Below the pieces are notes generated by a model. The model worked only from the letters and a program-made list of their open reading frames with translations, ran no database searches and was not told the origin of the DNA. A stretch of DNA of 64,000 nt from Wenyingzhuangia marina (GTDB lineage Bacteria > Bacteroidota > Bacteroidia > Flavobacteriales > Flavobacteriaceae), in assembly GCF_900130035.1 (NCBI RefSeq), contig NZ_FQXQ01000004.1:124001-188000 (forward strand), in the 5' to 3' direction. The translations under genes were made by a program, and so were the position numbers. Below, piece by piece: positions 52,388 to 61,325 of this stretch (positions are counted from its first letter, which is position 1; each line of letters starts with the position of its first letter).

Positions 52388-53743
52388 ATGAAAACAAGAC
52401 TACTAACAATTTTTACGATTTTATTTTCAGTTATGATGTTTACGGCTCATGCACAGGATGACCCAGCTTTACGTTATAACATGTTAAAAACAGACTACAA
52501 AACCAAAAATTACGAATCAGCACTTAAGAACCTAGAGTGGTGTTTAGATAATAGTCCAAAATTAACAGCAAATATATATAAATACGGAGGTAATTTATTA
52601 GACGATGTTTTAAAAGAAACTCCAGAAAAAAAAGCTGAAATAGCTGCTTTGGGTAAAAAAATGTTTGAAAAAAGATTTGTAAACTACCCAGACGAAGATC
52701 CTGCAAAAGCACATAGTGATTATGCAGATTTCTTAGAAGAAATAGGTGGTGATAAAGAAGAGATTTTTAGTCACTATGATCAAGCATTTAAGATTGATCC
52801 AACTAAATTAGGAGTGGGGTCTATTATCAATTACTTTACAACAGTAATTAATAAATATAAAGACACAGATTTACAGTTAGTATTTACAACCTATGATGTT
52901 ACTGTAGAGGCTATTAATGCAAAAGTTGAAGGATATTTGGATAATATTCAAAAATTAAAAGCAAAACAAGAAGAAGGTCAGACTTTAATTTCTTCAGAAA
53001 AAAGAAATTTACATATCTATACTGTAAACTCTAAAGCTTTAGGACAAGTGGAGGCTATTTTAGATCAAAGAATGGAAGAAATTTCTACTTGTGAGTACTT
53101 AATTCCTTTATATACTGCTGAGTTTGAAGAAAACAAGACAGATAAAGTTTGGGTAACCAGAGCAATCAATCGTATGTTTAAGAAAGATTGTACAGAAGAT
53201 CCTTTATATGCTACTTTAGTAGAACAATACCAAGAAATAGATCCATCACCAGAAGCATCTGTATTATACGCAGGGTTGTTGATGGATAAAGGAGAAACAG
53301 AGAAAGCAATTTCTTTCTTTGATAAAGCAATTTCTCAGGAAACTGATCCAGCAAAGAAAGCTAAAAACTTATACAAAGTAGCAGATATTTTTAAGAAAAG
53401 AGGTCAAAATGCTAAAGCAGTTTCATATGCTAAAAAAGCCATTGCAGCAAAGTCTAACTTTGGTAGAGCTTATACTATGATTGCGACTTTATATGCAGGT
53501 TCGGTTAATGATTGTGGAAGCGATGAATTTGAAAAACGTATGGTATATGTAGCAGCTAAAACATATGCATTAAAGGCAAGTAAAGTAGATCCAAGTATTG
53601 GTGTTTATGCATCTAAATTAGCACAAGCTTATGCAGCTAATGAACCAAGTAAAAAATTAGTATTTAATAATGAATTAGGATTAAAATCTGGAGATTCATA
53701 CACAATTAAATGTTGGATAGGTGAAACCGTAAGAGTTCCATAA
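52388..53743 (+). CDS. Secreted TPR protein, copy A of a tandem pair
   Basis: The 451-residue protein has a signal peptide (MKTRLLTIFTILFSVMMFTAHAQ) and then helical tetratricopeptide-like repeats (ESALKNLEWCLDNSPKL, ASVLYAGLLMDKGETEKAISFFDKAI, AKNLYKVADIFKKRGQNAKAVSYAKKAI). TPR proteins of this type are periplasmic scaffolds. Its C-terminal half (from about residue 246) is nearly identical, also at DNA level, to that of the next gene, while the N-terminal half is more diverged. The precise role is unknown. It is followed by its own terminator. Confidence 0.85.
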   Translation: MKTRLLTIFTILFSVMMFTAHAQDDPALRYNMLKTDYKTKNYESALKNLEWCLDNSPKLTANIYKYGGNLLDDVLKETPEKKAEIAALGKKMFEKRFVNYPDEDPAKAHSDYADFLEEIGGDKEEIFSHYDQAFKIDPTKLGVGSIINYFTTVINKYKDTDLQLVFTTYDVTVEAINAKVEGYLDNIQKLKAKQEEGQTLISSEKRNLHIYTVNSKALGQVEAILDQRMEEISTCEYLIPLYTAEFEENKTDKVWVTRAINRMFKKDCTEDPLYATLVEQYQEIDPSPEASVLYAGLLMDKGETEKAISFFDKAISQETDPAKKAKNLYKVADIFKKRGQNAKAVSYAKKAIAAKSNFGRAYTMIATLYAGSVNDCGSDEFEKRMVYVAAKTYALKASKVDPSIGVYASKLAQAYAANEPSKKLVFNNELGLKSGDSYTIKCWIGETVRVP

Positions 53744-53800
53744 TCTAATTTTACTAAAACAATATATAAAAGTCAAAGATTAATTTCTTTGGCTTTTTTT
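53126..53800 (+). repeat. Near-identical direct repeat, copy A (3' half of gene plus terminator)
   Basis: About 675 bp, starting within codon 247 and running through the stop codon and terminator, match the copy at 54651-55326 with only about eight differences that I could count. The offset is 1525 bp. The 5' halves of the same genes are visibly more diverged. Confidence 0.92.
53768..53800 (+). terminator. Terminator after TPR copy A
   Basis: A stem of about 11 pairs (AAAAGTCAAAG with CTTTGGCTTTT, one G-U) and a T tail. It is duplicated after copy B. Confidence 0.8.
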
Positions 53801-53909
53801 ATGCTAAAAATTTAACAGTCAAATAGTTTGGTGTTTTATGATAGACTATGCAATAAAATTATTTTTGGCATATATTTTGGTCGTAGAATTAATAACAAAA
53901 CAGAAAACT

Positions 53910-55268
53910 ATGAAAACACGAGAATTAATTTTTTTTACAATTTTATGTTCATTTATAATGTTTAGGGCTCATGCACAAGATAATGATCCAGCTTTACGTT
54001 ACAATATGTTAAAGACTGACTACATAACCAAAAACTACGAATCAGCACTTAAAAACTTAGAGTGGTGTTTAGATAATAGTCCTAAATTAACGGCTAACAT
54101 TTATATTCATGGAGGAAATTTGTTAGATGCTGTCTTAAAAACTTCTCCGGAAAAAAAAGAAACAATTGCTGTACTAGGGAAAAAAATGTACACAAAAAGA
54201 TTTGAAAATTTTCCAGAAATAGCTCCAGCAAAAGCGCATAGTGATTATGCTGATTTCTTAGAAGAAATAGGCGGTAATAAAGAAGAGATCTTTGAGAATT
54301 ATGAAAAGGCTTTTAAAATTGATCCAACTCAAATGGGGCCACCATCAATCGTTAAATATTTTACTGCAGTAGTTGAAAAATATAAAGATAAAGATTTGCA
54401 AAAAGTATTTAACACATATGATCTTACAGTAGAGGCTATAGAGAAGAAAGTAGAAGGTTATTTAGATGGTATTGAAAAGTTACAGGAAAAAGAAGCGAAA
54501 GGACAGATGTTAATTTCATCTGATAAGAAACAATTAGAAGATTATAGTACCAATTCAGAGTATTTTGGAAAAGTAGTATTGGTTTTAGATCAAAAGATGG
54601 AAGAGATTTCTACATGTGAATATTTAATCCCTTTGTATACTGCTGATTTTGAAGAAAACAAGACAGATAAAGTTTGGGTAACTAGAGCAATCAATCGTAT
54701 GTTTAAGAAAGATTGTACAGAAGATCCTTTATATGCTACTTTAGTAGAACAATACCAAGAAATAGATCCATCACCAGAAGCATCTGTATTATACGCAGGG
54801 TTGTTAATGGATAAAGGAGAAACAGAGAAAGCAATTTCTTTCTTTGATAAAGCAATTTCTCAGGAAACTGATCCAGCAAAGAAAGCTAAAAACTTATACA
54901 AAGTAGCAGATATTTTTAAGAAAAGAGGTCAAAATGCTAAAGCGGTTTCATATGCTAAAAAAGCCATTGCAGCAAAGTCTAACTTTGGTAGCGCTTATAC
55001 TATGATTGCGAGTTTATATGCAGGTTCGGTTAATGATTGTGGAAGCGATGAATTTGAAAAACGTATGGTATATGTAGCAGCTAAAACATATGCATTAAAG
55101 GCAAGTAAAGTAGATCCAAGTATTGGGGTTTATGCATCTAAATTAGCACAAGCTTATGCAGCTAATGAACCAAGTAAAAAATTAGTATTTAATAATGAAT
55201 TAGGATTAAAATCTGGAGATTCATACACAATTAAATGTTGGATAGGTGAAACCGTAAGAGTTCCATAA
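53910..55268 (+). CDS. Secreted TPR protein, copy B of a tandem pair
   Basis: From the ATG at 53910 the product has 452 residues and starts with a signal peptide (MKTRELIFFTILCSFIMFRAHAQ) aligned with copy A. An upstream GTG/ATG extension would add an unrelated N-terminus. Residues 1-240 differ from copy A at many positions and contain one extra residue (AQDND). From DFEENKTDKVWVTRAINRMF onward the two proteins differ at only two residues. The sequence suggests a tandem duplication followed by recent sequence homogenisation of the 3' half. Function is unknown, presumably periplasmic protein-protein contacts. Confidence 0.85.
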   Translation: MKTRELIFFTILCSFIMFRAHAQDNDPALRYNMLKTDYITKNYESALKNLEWCLDNSPKLTANIYIHGGNLLDAVLKTSPEKKETIAVLGKKMYTKRFENFPEIAPAKAHSDYADFLEEIGGNKEEIFENYEKAFKIDPTQMGPPSIVKYFTAVVEKYKDKDLQKVFNTYDLTVEAIEKKVEGYLDGIEKLQEKEAKGQMLISSDKKQLEDYSTNSEYFGKVVLVLDQKMEEISTCEYLIPLYTADFEENKTDKVWVTRAINRMFKKDCTEDPLYATLVEQYQEIDPSPEASVLYAGLLMDKGETEKAISFFDKAISQETDPAKKAKNLYKVADIFKKRGQNAKAVSYAKKAIAAKSNFGSAYTMIASLYAGSVNDCGSDEFEKRMVYVAAKTYALKASKVDPSIGVYASKLAQAYAANEPSKKLVFNNELGLKSGDSYTIKCWIGETVRVP

Positions 55269-55326
55269 TCTAAATTTTACTAAAACAATATATAAAAGTC
55301 AAAGATTAATTTCTTTGACTTTTTTT
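54651..55326 (+). repeat. Near-identical direct repeat, copy B (3' half of gene plus terminator)
   Basis: Counterpart of 53126-53800. It includes the terminator and one single-base insertion just after the stop codon. Confidence 0.92.
55294..55326 (+). terminator. Terminator after TPR copy B
   Basis: An 11-bp perfect stem (AAAAGTCAAAG with CTTTGACTTTT) and a T tail. One base distinguishes it from the copy A terminator. Confidence 0.85.
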
Positions 55327-55374
55327 ATGAATCAAAGGATAGTAGCTAATGGTATACATTATAATTTATAATCC

Positions 55375-55382
55375 TATATTTG
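55375..55382 (+). promoter_or_regulatory. Candidate -7 element (TATATTTG) of lptC
   Basis: An exact TAnnTTTG match 18 bp upstream of the lptC ATG. No -33 TTTG is evident. Confidence 0.5.
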
Positions 55383-55400
55383 TATTAGTTATCAAAAAGC

Positions 55401-55982
55401 ATGAGTCAGAAAAGTAATTTTGTTTTTATTCTAAAATACCTAAGTAAAATAAGCTTAATACTAGTTGTTTTGGTGAGCTGTAAAAATTCATCAAAAGAAA
55501 TTAATGACTTTTTAGCTGATAAAAACTTACCTGTTGGTGTTTCTGAAAATGTAAATCTTGTCCGTAAAGATTCTGGTATAATTGTAAGTAGAATGATTAC
55601 GCCGCTTTATTGGGATTACACTAATAAAAAATTAAATCCATATTATGAATTTCCTAAAGGGGTAAAAATAGTAACGATTAATAGACTTTCAAGAGATTCT
55701 GTAACTGTAACAGGAGATTATGCTATTAGTTATGCTAATACAGCTATTTCAGAAATTATAGGACATGTAGTGGTTGTTAATCATGAAAACGGTGTTGTTT
55801 TAAATACGGACCAAATGTATTGGGATCAAAAAGAGGATTATTATTTTACTGAACAACCTTTTACCATTTACACAGAGAAAGATACCATGAATGGTGTTGG
55901 TTTTGAATCGGAAAGTAATTTAAATAATTGGATATTAAATAATACAAAAGGCGATTTTATCGTAGATCAAAAAGAAGAATAA
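55401..55982 (+). CDS. lptC: LptC-like LPS export protein (lipoprotein)
   Basis: The 193-residue protein has a lipoprotein-like N-terminus (ISLILVVLVSC). The OstA/LptA-type beta-jellyroll follows (RKDSGIIVSRMITPLYWDY, VVVVNHENGVVLNTDQMYWDQ, IYTEKDTMNGVGFES), as in LptC proteins that pass lipopolysaccharide from the inner-membrane ABC transporter to the periplasmic bridge. E. coli LptC has an uncleaved membrane helix; a lipidated form is typical in Bacteroidota. It is 1 bp upstream of a small membrane protein gene. Confidence 0.88.
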   Translation: MSQKSNFVFILKYLSKISLILVVLVSCKNSSKEINDFLADKNLPVGVSENVNLVRKDSGIIVSRMITPLYWDYTNKKLNPYYEFPKGVKIVTINRLSRDSVTVTGDYAISYANTAISEIIGHVVVVNHENGVVLNTDQMYWDQKEDYYFTEQPFTIYTEKDTMNGVGFESESNLNNWILNNTKGDFIVDQKEE

Positions 55983-55983
55983 A

Positions 55984-56169
55984 ATGCACAAATTTTCGAA
56001 AATTATAGAGTGGGGATATTTAGCAATAGGAATTGTTTTTTTAGTAGAAGTATTTACTAATTGGAGTACAGACAGACAAAAAGCAATTGTTTCTATTTTA
56101 ATGTCAGCCTTAGCTTTTTTTATGTTTTTTTTTAAACGTAGATTTAGACAAAATCGCACAGAAAAATAA
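55984..56169 (+). CDS. Small membrane protein of unknown function (61 aa)
   Basis: Two hydrophobic helices (GYLAIGIVFLVEVFTNW and IVSILMSALAFFMFFF) are joined by a short loop and followed by a strongly basic tail (KRRFRQNRTEK). The gene is wedged with 1- and 6-bp gaps between lptC and the CBS/CorC-type gene, so it is almost certainly translated. This position is common in Flavobacteriia, but I cannot name a function. Confidence 0.8.
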   Translation: MHKFSKIIEWGYLAIGIVFLVEVFTNWSTDRQKAIVSILMSALAFFMFFFKRRFRQNRTEK

Positions 56170-56175
56170 AAATAT

Positions 56176-57441
56176 ATGGATTTAGAAATCCTCATTATTG
56201 TTGTATCCATTCTTTTATCTGCCTTTTTTTCGGGCTTAGAAATTGCATTCGTATCTTCAAATAAGTTACAAGTAGCTTTAGAAAAGAAAAAAGAAGGATT
56301 AACATCAAGGTTGTTAACAAGGTTAACAGAAAAATCATCAAAATTTATTACCACAATGTTGGTTGGTAATAATATTGCTTTGGTGGTTTATAGTTTTTAT
56401 ATGGGTAAAAAGTTGGTAGCTTTGTTTCCTCAAGACATGAACGATTTTACACTGTTGTTATTACAAACCATTATTTCTACTTTGGTTATTTTAATTACAG
56501 CAGAGTTTTTACCAAAGGCTATTTTTAGAGTTTATGCAAATGAAACACTAATTATTTTTGCGGTACCTGCTTACTTCTTTTACTTGTTATTTCATTTGAT
56601 ATCAGGTTTTATTGAGCAAATTTCAAATGGATTGTTGAAATTGTTTTTTGGAGCCAATGCAGATGAAGAAGGAACAGAATTTAGTAAAGAAGAATTAGGA
56701 CATTATATTGATAAGCAATTAGAAACAGGAAAAAAAGATGATGAAGAAATTGATTCTGAAATTCAAATTTTTCAAAATGCTTTAGGATTTAATTCCGTAA
56801 AAGCACGTGAAATTATGGTGCCAAGAACAGATATTGAAGCCATTGAAATTCACGATAGAGTAAGCAAACTAAAACAACGATTTGTAGATACAGGCTTTTC
56901 TAAAATCTTAATATATAAAACTTCTTTTGATGACATTGTAGGTTATGTTCATGCATATGAAATGTTTAAAATGCCTAAAACCATTAAATCCATTTTATTA
57001 CCGGTTGAATACATACCAGAATCTATGATGATTAATGAAGTTTTAAATATCATGATGAAAAAACGTAAAAGTATTGCGGTAGTGATTGATGAATATGGAG
57101 GAACTTCAGGAGTGATTACTGTAGAGGATATTATAGAAGAATTATTTGGAGAAATTGAAGACGAACATGATAAAATTGCCTTGACAGATAAAAAACTAGA
57201 CGAAAATGAGTTTGAATTGTCTGGAAGGTTAGAGGTCGATTATCTAAATGAAACGTATGATTTAAAGATTCCAGAGTCGGAATCTTATGAAACTTTAGGA
57301 GGCTATATTATTGAAAGCATAGAAGATATCCCTCAATTAGGAGAAGAATTTCAAATCGATGGTTTTTTCATCAAAATAACACAAGTAAGTAACGCAAGAA
57401 TAGAGGAAGTTTACCTAAAATCTAATTATTCAACAGAGTGA
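56176..57441 (+). CDS. CNNM/CorC-type membrane protein (DUF21-CBS-CorC_HlyC)
   Basis: The 421-residue protein has an N-terminal DUF21 membrane domain of three to four helices (about 1-170; SAFFSGLEIAFVSSNKLQ), two CBS domains (about 205-325; MVPRTDIEAIEI, then IAVVIDEYGGTSGVITVEDIIEELFGEIEDEHD) and a CorC_HlyC transporter-associated C-terminal domain (about 340-415). Relatives are annotated as hemolysins, but the family is linked to magnesium or cobalt export; the related GldE acts in gliding motility. Haemolysis should not be inferred. Confidence 0.92.
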   Translation: MDLEILIIVVSILLSAFFSGLEIAFVSSNKLQVALEKKKEGLTSRLLTRLTEKSSKFITTMLVGNNIALVVYSFYMGKKLVALFPQDMNDFTLLLLQTIISTLVILITAEFLPKAIFRVYANETLIIFAVPAYFFYLLFHLISGFIEQISNGLLKLFFGANADEEGTEFSKEELGHYIDKQLETGKKDDEEIDSEIQIFQNALGFNSVKAREIMVPRTDIEAIEIHDRVSKLKQRFVDTGFSKILIYKTSFDDIVGYVHAYEMFKMPKTIKSILLPVEYIPESMMINEVLNIMMKKRKSIAVVIDEYGGTSGVITVEDIIEELFGEIEDEHDKIALTDKKLDENEFELSGRLEVDYLNETYDLKIPESESYETLGGYIIESIEDIPQLGEEFQIDGFFIKITQVSNARIEEVYLKSNYSTE

Positions 57442-57531
57442 TTGTTTTTTTCTTTAAAAACAGTCTTTTTATTTCCTGATTTCAATTGAAATTGTATTTT
57501 AGCGGACAATCAAAAAATTACATATATAGAA

Positions 57532-59682
57532 ATGGCAATATTATCAAAAATCAGAGATCGCTCAGGATTTTTAATCATCGTTATTGGATTAGCGATGTTT
57601 TCATTCGTAGTAAGTCCTAAAAATATTATTGATTTTTTTAGTAGTAAAAACGTAGATGCTATTGGAAAAGTGAATGGTGAGGACATTTCATACAAAGAGT
57701 TTGCAACAAGAGTTGAAAATTTTAAAGCTCAAAACAGAAATGCATCTGCTTATGGAGCTCTGACTGTTGAGAACATGGTGTGGGATCAAATGGTTAGAGA
57801 AAAAATTTATGAAACTAAATTAGCTCAAGCTGGTGTTGTTATTGGAGAAGGTGAAATTTGGCAAGCAATCATTACAAGTAATGAAGTTGTAAATTCTCCT
57901 CAGTTTAAAGACAAAGACGGAAATTTTAACGAAGATTTGTTAAAAGCATATGTTGCAGGTTTAGAAGCGGATAAAACAGAACAAGGTAAACAAATGTTAC
58001 AAGGTTGGTTGAATTATGAAAAGTCAATCAAACAAAACTTATTAACACAAGCTTACAATTCTTTAGTTAATGTAGGTGTGGGAGTTACAGAGGCAGAAGC
58101 AATTAATGATTATGTTATTACTAATACTAGTGTTAGTGCAGACTACGTTTATTTACCGTTTTCTTCTATTCCTAATACAGATGTAAAAGTAACTAAAGAA
58201 GATGTAGCTGATTATATTAATGATCATACAAACTTGTATCAAACAGATGCAACAAGAAGTTTAAACTTAGTTAAGTTTTCTTTTACTGCCTCTCAAGAAG
58301 ATGAAGAAGAAATTAAGCATAGCTTAGAAACTTTAATAGCTGATAAAGAAGAATACAATAAAGTATCTAAATCTACAGAATTGGTAAAAGGGTTTAAGAA
58401 CACTAACGATTCAAAATTATTTGTTGAAGAAAGTGCTTCTGATTTACCATTGGTTGATAGATTCCAATTTGAAGATGAATTACCAACTGTTGCTAAAGAA
58501 GAAATTAAGAATGCTTCTGTAGGAGATGTAGTAGGGCCATATAAGTTTTCTCAGTACTACAAAATATCTAAATTGTTAGATGTACAACAAATTCCTGATT
58601 CAGTTCAAGCAAGTCATATCTTAATTAACTTTATAGGAGCGCAAGGGGCACAACCTACAGTAAGAAGAACTTTGGCTGATGCACAAAAATTGGCTGATAG
58701 TCTTTTAACAGTAGTTAAAAAATCACCTAAAAAATTCGGTGAAATTGCAGAAAACTATTCAACAGATCCAGGGTCAGCTTCTAAACAAGGATCATTAGGA
58801 TGGTTTGGATACAGAGCAATGGTACCAGAGTTTAGAGATTACTGCTTTGAAAATAAAAAAGGATCTGTAGGAATTGTTAAAACAGCTTATGGTTTACATA
58901 TAATTAAAATTGAAGACCAAAAGAACTTTAGTAAAGCTTATAAATTAGCTACTATTGCAAGACAAATTCAAGCTTCAGAAAAAACTGAAAACAAAGTTTT
59001 TGAACAAGCAGAAACTTTTGCAAATGCATTAAGAAACGGAGGTGATTTTGAAGCAATTGCTAAAGAAAAAGGCTATTTAGTAAGCCCAGTTAATGGATTA
59101 AAAGAATTAGATGTTTATGTAGGTTCTGTAGGAGAAAACAGAAGAATTGTAAAATGGGCTTTTGAAGAAGATACTGAATTAAATGCTACCAAACGTTTTG
59201 ATTTAGATGAAAATGGATATGCAGTTGTGATGTTAACTAATAAGCAAGAGAAAGGTTTAATGTCTGCTACAAGTGCATTTAGCCAAGTAGAGCCTATTTT
59301 AATCAAACAAAAGAAAGCAGAAATGCTGGAGGAAAAAATGGATGGAGATAGTTTAGAAGCTATTGCTAAAGCTAACAATGTAAAAGTAGAAAACTTTAAC
59401 AATGTAACTTTAGGAGCTCCAACTATTTCTGGTGTTGGTATTGAGCCAGGTGTGGTAAGTGCAGCTGCAGTAAGTAAACAAGGAACTTTAATTAACAATA
59501 TTGTTGGAAACAAAGGAGTATTTGCAGTTGTAAATAAATCTGTAACAATTCCTGAAGCGGATGCAACTAAAGTAAATGTTAAGACAGTAAATAGCATAGT
59601 AAAATCTAATGTGTCTAGTCAACTATACAACGGATTAAAAGAAGAAGCTACTATAGAAGATTATAGAGCATCTCGTTACTAA
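57532..59682 (+). CDS. PpiD/SurA-like periplasmic peptidyl-prolyl isomerase
   Basis: The 716-residue protein is anchored by one N-terminal helix (SGFLIIVIGLAMFSFVVS), followed by a SurA_N-type helical chaperone region (about 40-250). The parvulin PPIC domain is at about 360-465 (ASHILINFIG, GSASKQGSLGWFG, VPEFRDYCFENKKGSVG, TAYGLHIIKI), and a further chaperone region runs to the C-terminus. The layout is that of PpiD: a membrane-held foldase assisting outer-membrane and secreted proteins. It fits the cluster, which concerns envelope assembly. A terminator follows. Confidence 0.93.
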   Translation: MAILSKIRDRSGFLIIVIGLAMFSFVVSPKNIIDFFSSKNVDAIGKVNGEDISYKEFATRVENFKAQNRNASAYGALTVENMVWDQMVREKIYETKLAQAGVVIGEGEIWQAIITSNEVVNSPQFKDKDGNFNEDLLKAYVAGLEADKTEQGKQMLQGWLNYEKSIKQNLLTQAYNSLVNVGVGVTEAEAINDYVITNTSVSADYVYLPFSSIPNTDVKVTKEDVADYINDHTNLYQTDATRSLNLVKFSFTASQEDEEEIKHSLETLIADKEEYNKVSKSTELVKGFKNTNDSKLFVEESASDLPLVDRFQFEDELPTVAKEEIKNASVGDVVGPYKFSQYYKISKLLDVQQIPDSVQASHILINFIGAQGAQPTVRRTLADAQKLADSLLTVVKKSPKKFGEIAENYSTDPGSASKQGSLGWFGYRAMVPEFRDYCFENKKGSVGIVKTAYGLHIIKIEDQKNFSKAYKLATIARQIQASEKTENKVFEQAETFANALRNGGDFEAIAKEKGYLVSPVNGLKELDVYVGSVGENRRIVKWAFEEDTELNATKRFDLDENGYAVVMLTNKQEKGLMSATSAFSQVEPILIKQKKAEMLEEKMDGDSLEAIAKANNVKVENFNNVTLGAPTISGVGIEPGVVSAAAVSKQGTLINNIVGNKGVFAVVNKSVTIPEADATKVNVKTVNSIVKSNVSSQLYNGLKEEATIEDYRASRY

Positions 59683-59703
59683 GAATCCAATTTATAAAGA
59701 AAT

Positions 59704-59731
59704 AAAAAAGAGGCTTTAAAGCCTCTTTTTT
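59704..59731 (+). terminator. Terminator after the PpiD-like gene
   Basis: AAAAAGAGGCTTT pairs with AAAGCCTCTTTTT in a near-continuous palindrome. The T tract of this terminator also supplies the -33 TTTG of the prfB promoter. Confidence 0.85.
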
Positions 59732-59761
59732 TGTACTCAATATCAACGTTTCTTACCTTTG
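59730..59761 (+). promoter_or_regulatory. Promoter of prfB (TTTG-N20-TACCTTTG) implying a leaderless transcript
   Basis: TTTG at 59730-59733 and TACCTTTG at 59754-59761 are spaced by 20 bp. The -7 box ends five bases before the prfB ATG, so transcription should start at or next to the start codon. Confidence 0.65.
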
Positions 59762-59766
59762 TTATT

Positions 59767-60873
59767 ATGATTACTCAAGAACAACTACAAAAATTGGCTA
59801 ACAGAGTTGCCAAGCTTAAACAATATTTAGAGATTGATAAAAAATTGATTGAAATTGCCAATCAAGAAGAAAAGTCTTTGGCTCCAGATTTTTGGAACCA
59901 TCCCAAAGAAGCCGAAGCACACATGAAAGTGTTAAGAGGTCTAAAAAAATGGGTAGAAGATTATAAAAAAGCCAATACGTTAATAGAAGATTTAGGAGTT
60001 ACTCTTGAGTTTTATAAAGAAGGTGAAGCTACAGAAGAAGAGGTTAACGACTTAGAAACTGAAGCGGTTACTTTAATAGAAGATATTGAATTTAGAAACA
60101 TGCTTTCTGAAGAAGGTGATGAGATGAGTGCGGTATTACAAATTACTGCAGGAGCAGGAGGAACAGAGAGTTGTGATTGGGCTGCCATGTTGTTACGTAT
60201 GTATAGCATGTGGTCTAACAAACAAGGGTTCAAAATCAAAGAATTAAACATGCAAGATGGTGATACAGCTGGAATTAAAACGGTTACCATTGAAATTGAA
60301 GGAGAATTTGCTTTTGGATATTTAAAAGGAGAAAACGGTGTACATCGTTTGGTACGTATTTCTCCGTTTGATAGTAATGCCAAACGCCATACTTCTTTTG
60401 CCTCGGTCTATGTTTATCCTTTGGTAGATGATTCTATTGAAATAAAAATAGATCCATCTGAATATAGTTTTGAAACCATGAGAGCTAGTGGAGCAGGAGG
60501 GCAGAATGTAAACAAAGTTGAGACAGCCGTTCGTTTACGCCACCATCCTACAGGAATTATTATTGAAAACTCAGAAACTCGTTCTCAATTAGATAATAAA
60601 ACTAAGGCCATGCAGTTGTTAAAATCTCAATTATATGAAATTGAGTTACAAAAGAAAATGGCCGCTAGAACAGAAATTGAAGCCAATAAAATGAAGATTG
60701 ACTTTGGTTCTCAGATTCGTAACTACGTGATGCATCCCTATAAATTAGTGAAAGATGTTAGAACAGCTCACGAAACAGGTAATGTTGATGCAGTAATGAA
60801 TGGAGATATTGATGGTTTCTTGAAATCGTATTTAATGATGGCTGGGCAGCCTGAACAAAAAAATGAATTGTAG
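59767..60873 (+). CDS. prfB: Peptide chain release factor 2 (no programmed frameshift)
   Basis: From ATG 59767 the product is 368 residues and terminates translation at UGA and UAA codons. It has the SPF recognition tripeptide (VRISPFDSNAKRH), the GGQ catalytic motif (RASGAGGQNVNK) and the C-terminal QIRNYVMHPYKLVKD segment. An upstream TTG in frame lies inside the terminator and would add a hydrophobic stretch, so I reject it. Around the point where E. coli prfB shifts frame (GYL/DYD), the reading here continues in one frame (QYLEID), so the autoregulatory +1 frameshift is absent. Confidence 0.96.
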   Translation: MITQEQLQKLANRVAKLKQYLEIDKKLIEIANQEEKSLAPDFWNHPKEAEAHMKVLRGLKKWVEDYKKANTLIEDLGVTLEFYKEGEATEEEVNDLETEAVTLIEDIEFRNMLSEEGDEMSAVLQITAGAGGTESCDWAAMLLRMYSMWSNKQGFKIKELNMQDGDTAGIKTVTIEIEGEFAFGYLKGENGVHRLVRISPFDSNAKRHTSFASVYVYPLVDDSIEIKIDPSEYSFETMRASGAGGQNVNKVETAVRLRHHPTGIIIENSETRSQLDNKTKAMQLLKSQLYEIELQKKMAARTEIEANKMKIDFGSQIRNYVMHPYKLVKDVRTAHETGNVDAVMNGDIDGFLKSYLMMAGQPEQKNEL

Positions 60874-60964
60874 ATAAACTTTACAAAGTTTTTAACGAGT
60901 GTTCTAGATAGTTTGTATTATATGATGAAGTTGTTAAGAATTACTTTATTTAAAAGTTAAAAAG

Positions 60965-61306
60965 ATGATAAAAATATACCACAATCCAAGATGTACAAAA
61001 AGTAGACAAGGTGTTGCTTTTTTAGAGGAAAAAGGAGTTGAATTTAAAGTGATCAGATATTTAGAAGAAGCTTTTACTTTTCAAACCTTGACAGAAGTAA
61101 TTGCTGAATTGGCTATTCATCCAATGGAGCTTATTCGTAAAAACGAAGCTATTTGGAAGAGTAATTTTAAAGGAAAAGAATTATCGGATGCTCAAATTAT
61201 TCAAGCCATGGTTGATTTCCCTAAGTTGATAGAACGTCCTATTGTTGTGAATAAGGGAAGAGCTGTTATAGCAAGACCTACTGAAAAAATAGAAGAGGTT
61301 TTATAA
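60965..61306 (+). CDS. ArsC/Spx-family (glutaredoxin-type) reductase-like protein
   Basis: The 113-residue thioredoxin-fold protein matches the ArsC (glutaredoxin-dependent) family: YHNPRCTKSR with C10, a central FKGKELSD segment and ERPIVVNKGRAVIARP with the conserved arginines. In proteobacterial ArsC these bind arsenate. The gene is not linked to the arsR operon 1 kb downstream and could instead encode a YffB/Spx-like protein. Arsenate reduction is possible but not certain. Confidence 0.85.
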   Translation: MIKIYHNPRCTKSRQGVAFLEEKGVEFKVIRYLEEAFTFQTLTEVIAELAIHPMELIRKNEAIWKSNFKGKELSDAQIIQAMVDFPKLIERPIVVNKGRAVIARPTEKIEEVL

Positions 61307-61325
61307 AACTTTTAAAAATATCAAA

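Noticed and set aside
53838-53909. 24-residue N-terminal extension of TPR copy B
   Set aside because: Alignment with copy A and the signal peptide both point to ATG 53910.
56176-57441. Hemolysin function suggested by HlyC-type naming
   Set aside because: The DUF21-CBS-CorC layout is linked to ion transport; the toxin name is historical.
59115-59597. 160-codon frame opposite the PpiD-like gene
   Set aside because: Hydrophobic antisense shadow of a conserved gene; no promoter or ribosome-binding context.
59731-59766. N-terminal extension of prfB from an upstream TTG
   Set aside because: The TTG is within the terminator T tract and the added residues are not part of RF2. The promoter -7 box also lies after it.
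59824-59844. Possible programmed +1 frameshift in prfB
   Set aside because: The reading frame is continuous through the region equivalent to the E. coli shift site and no in-frame TGA is present.
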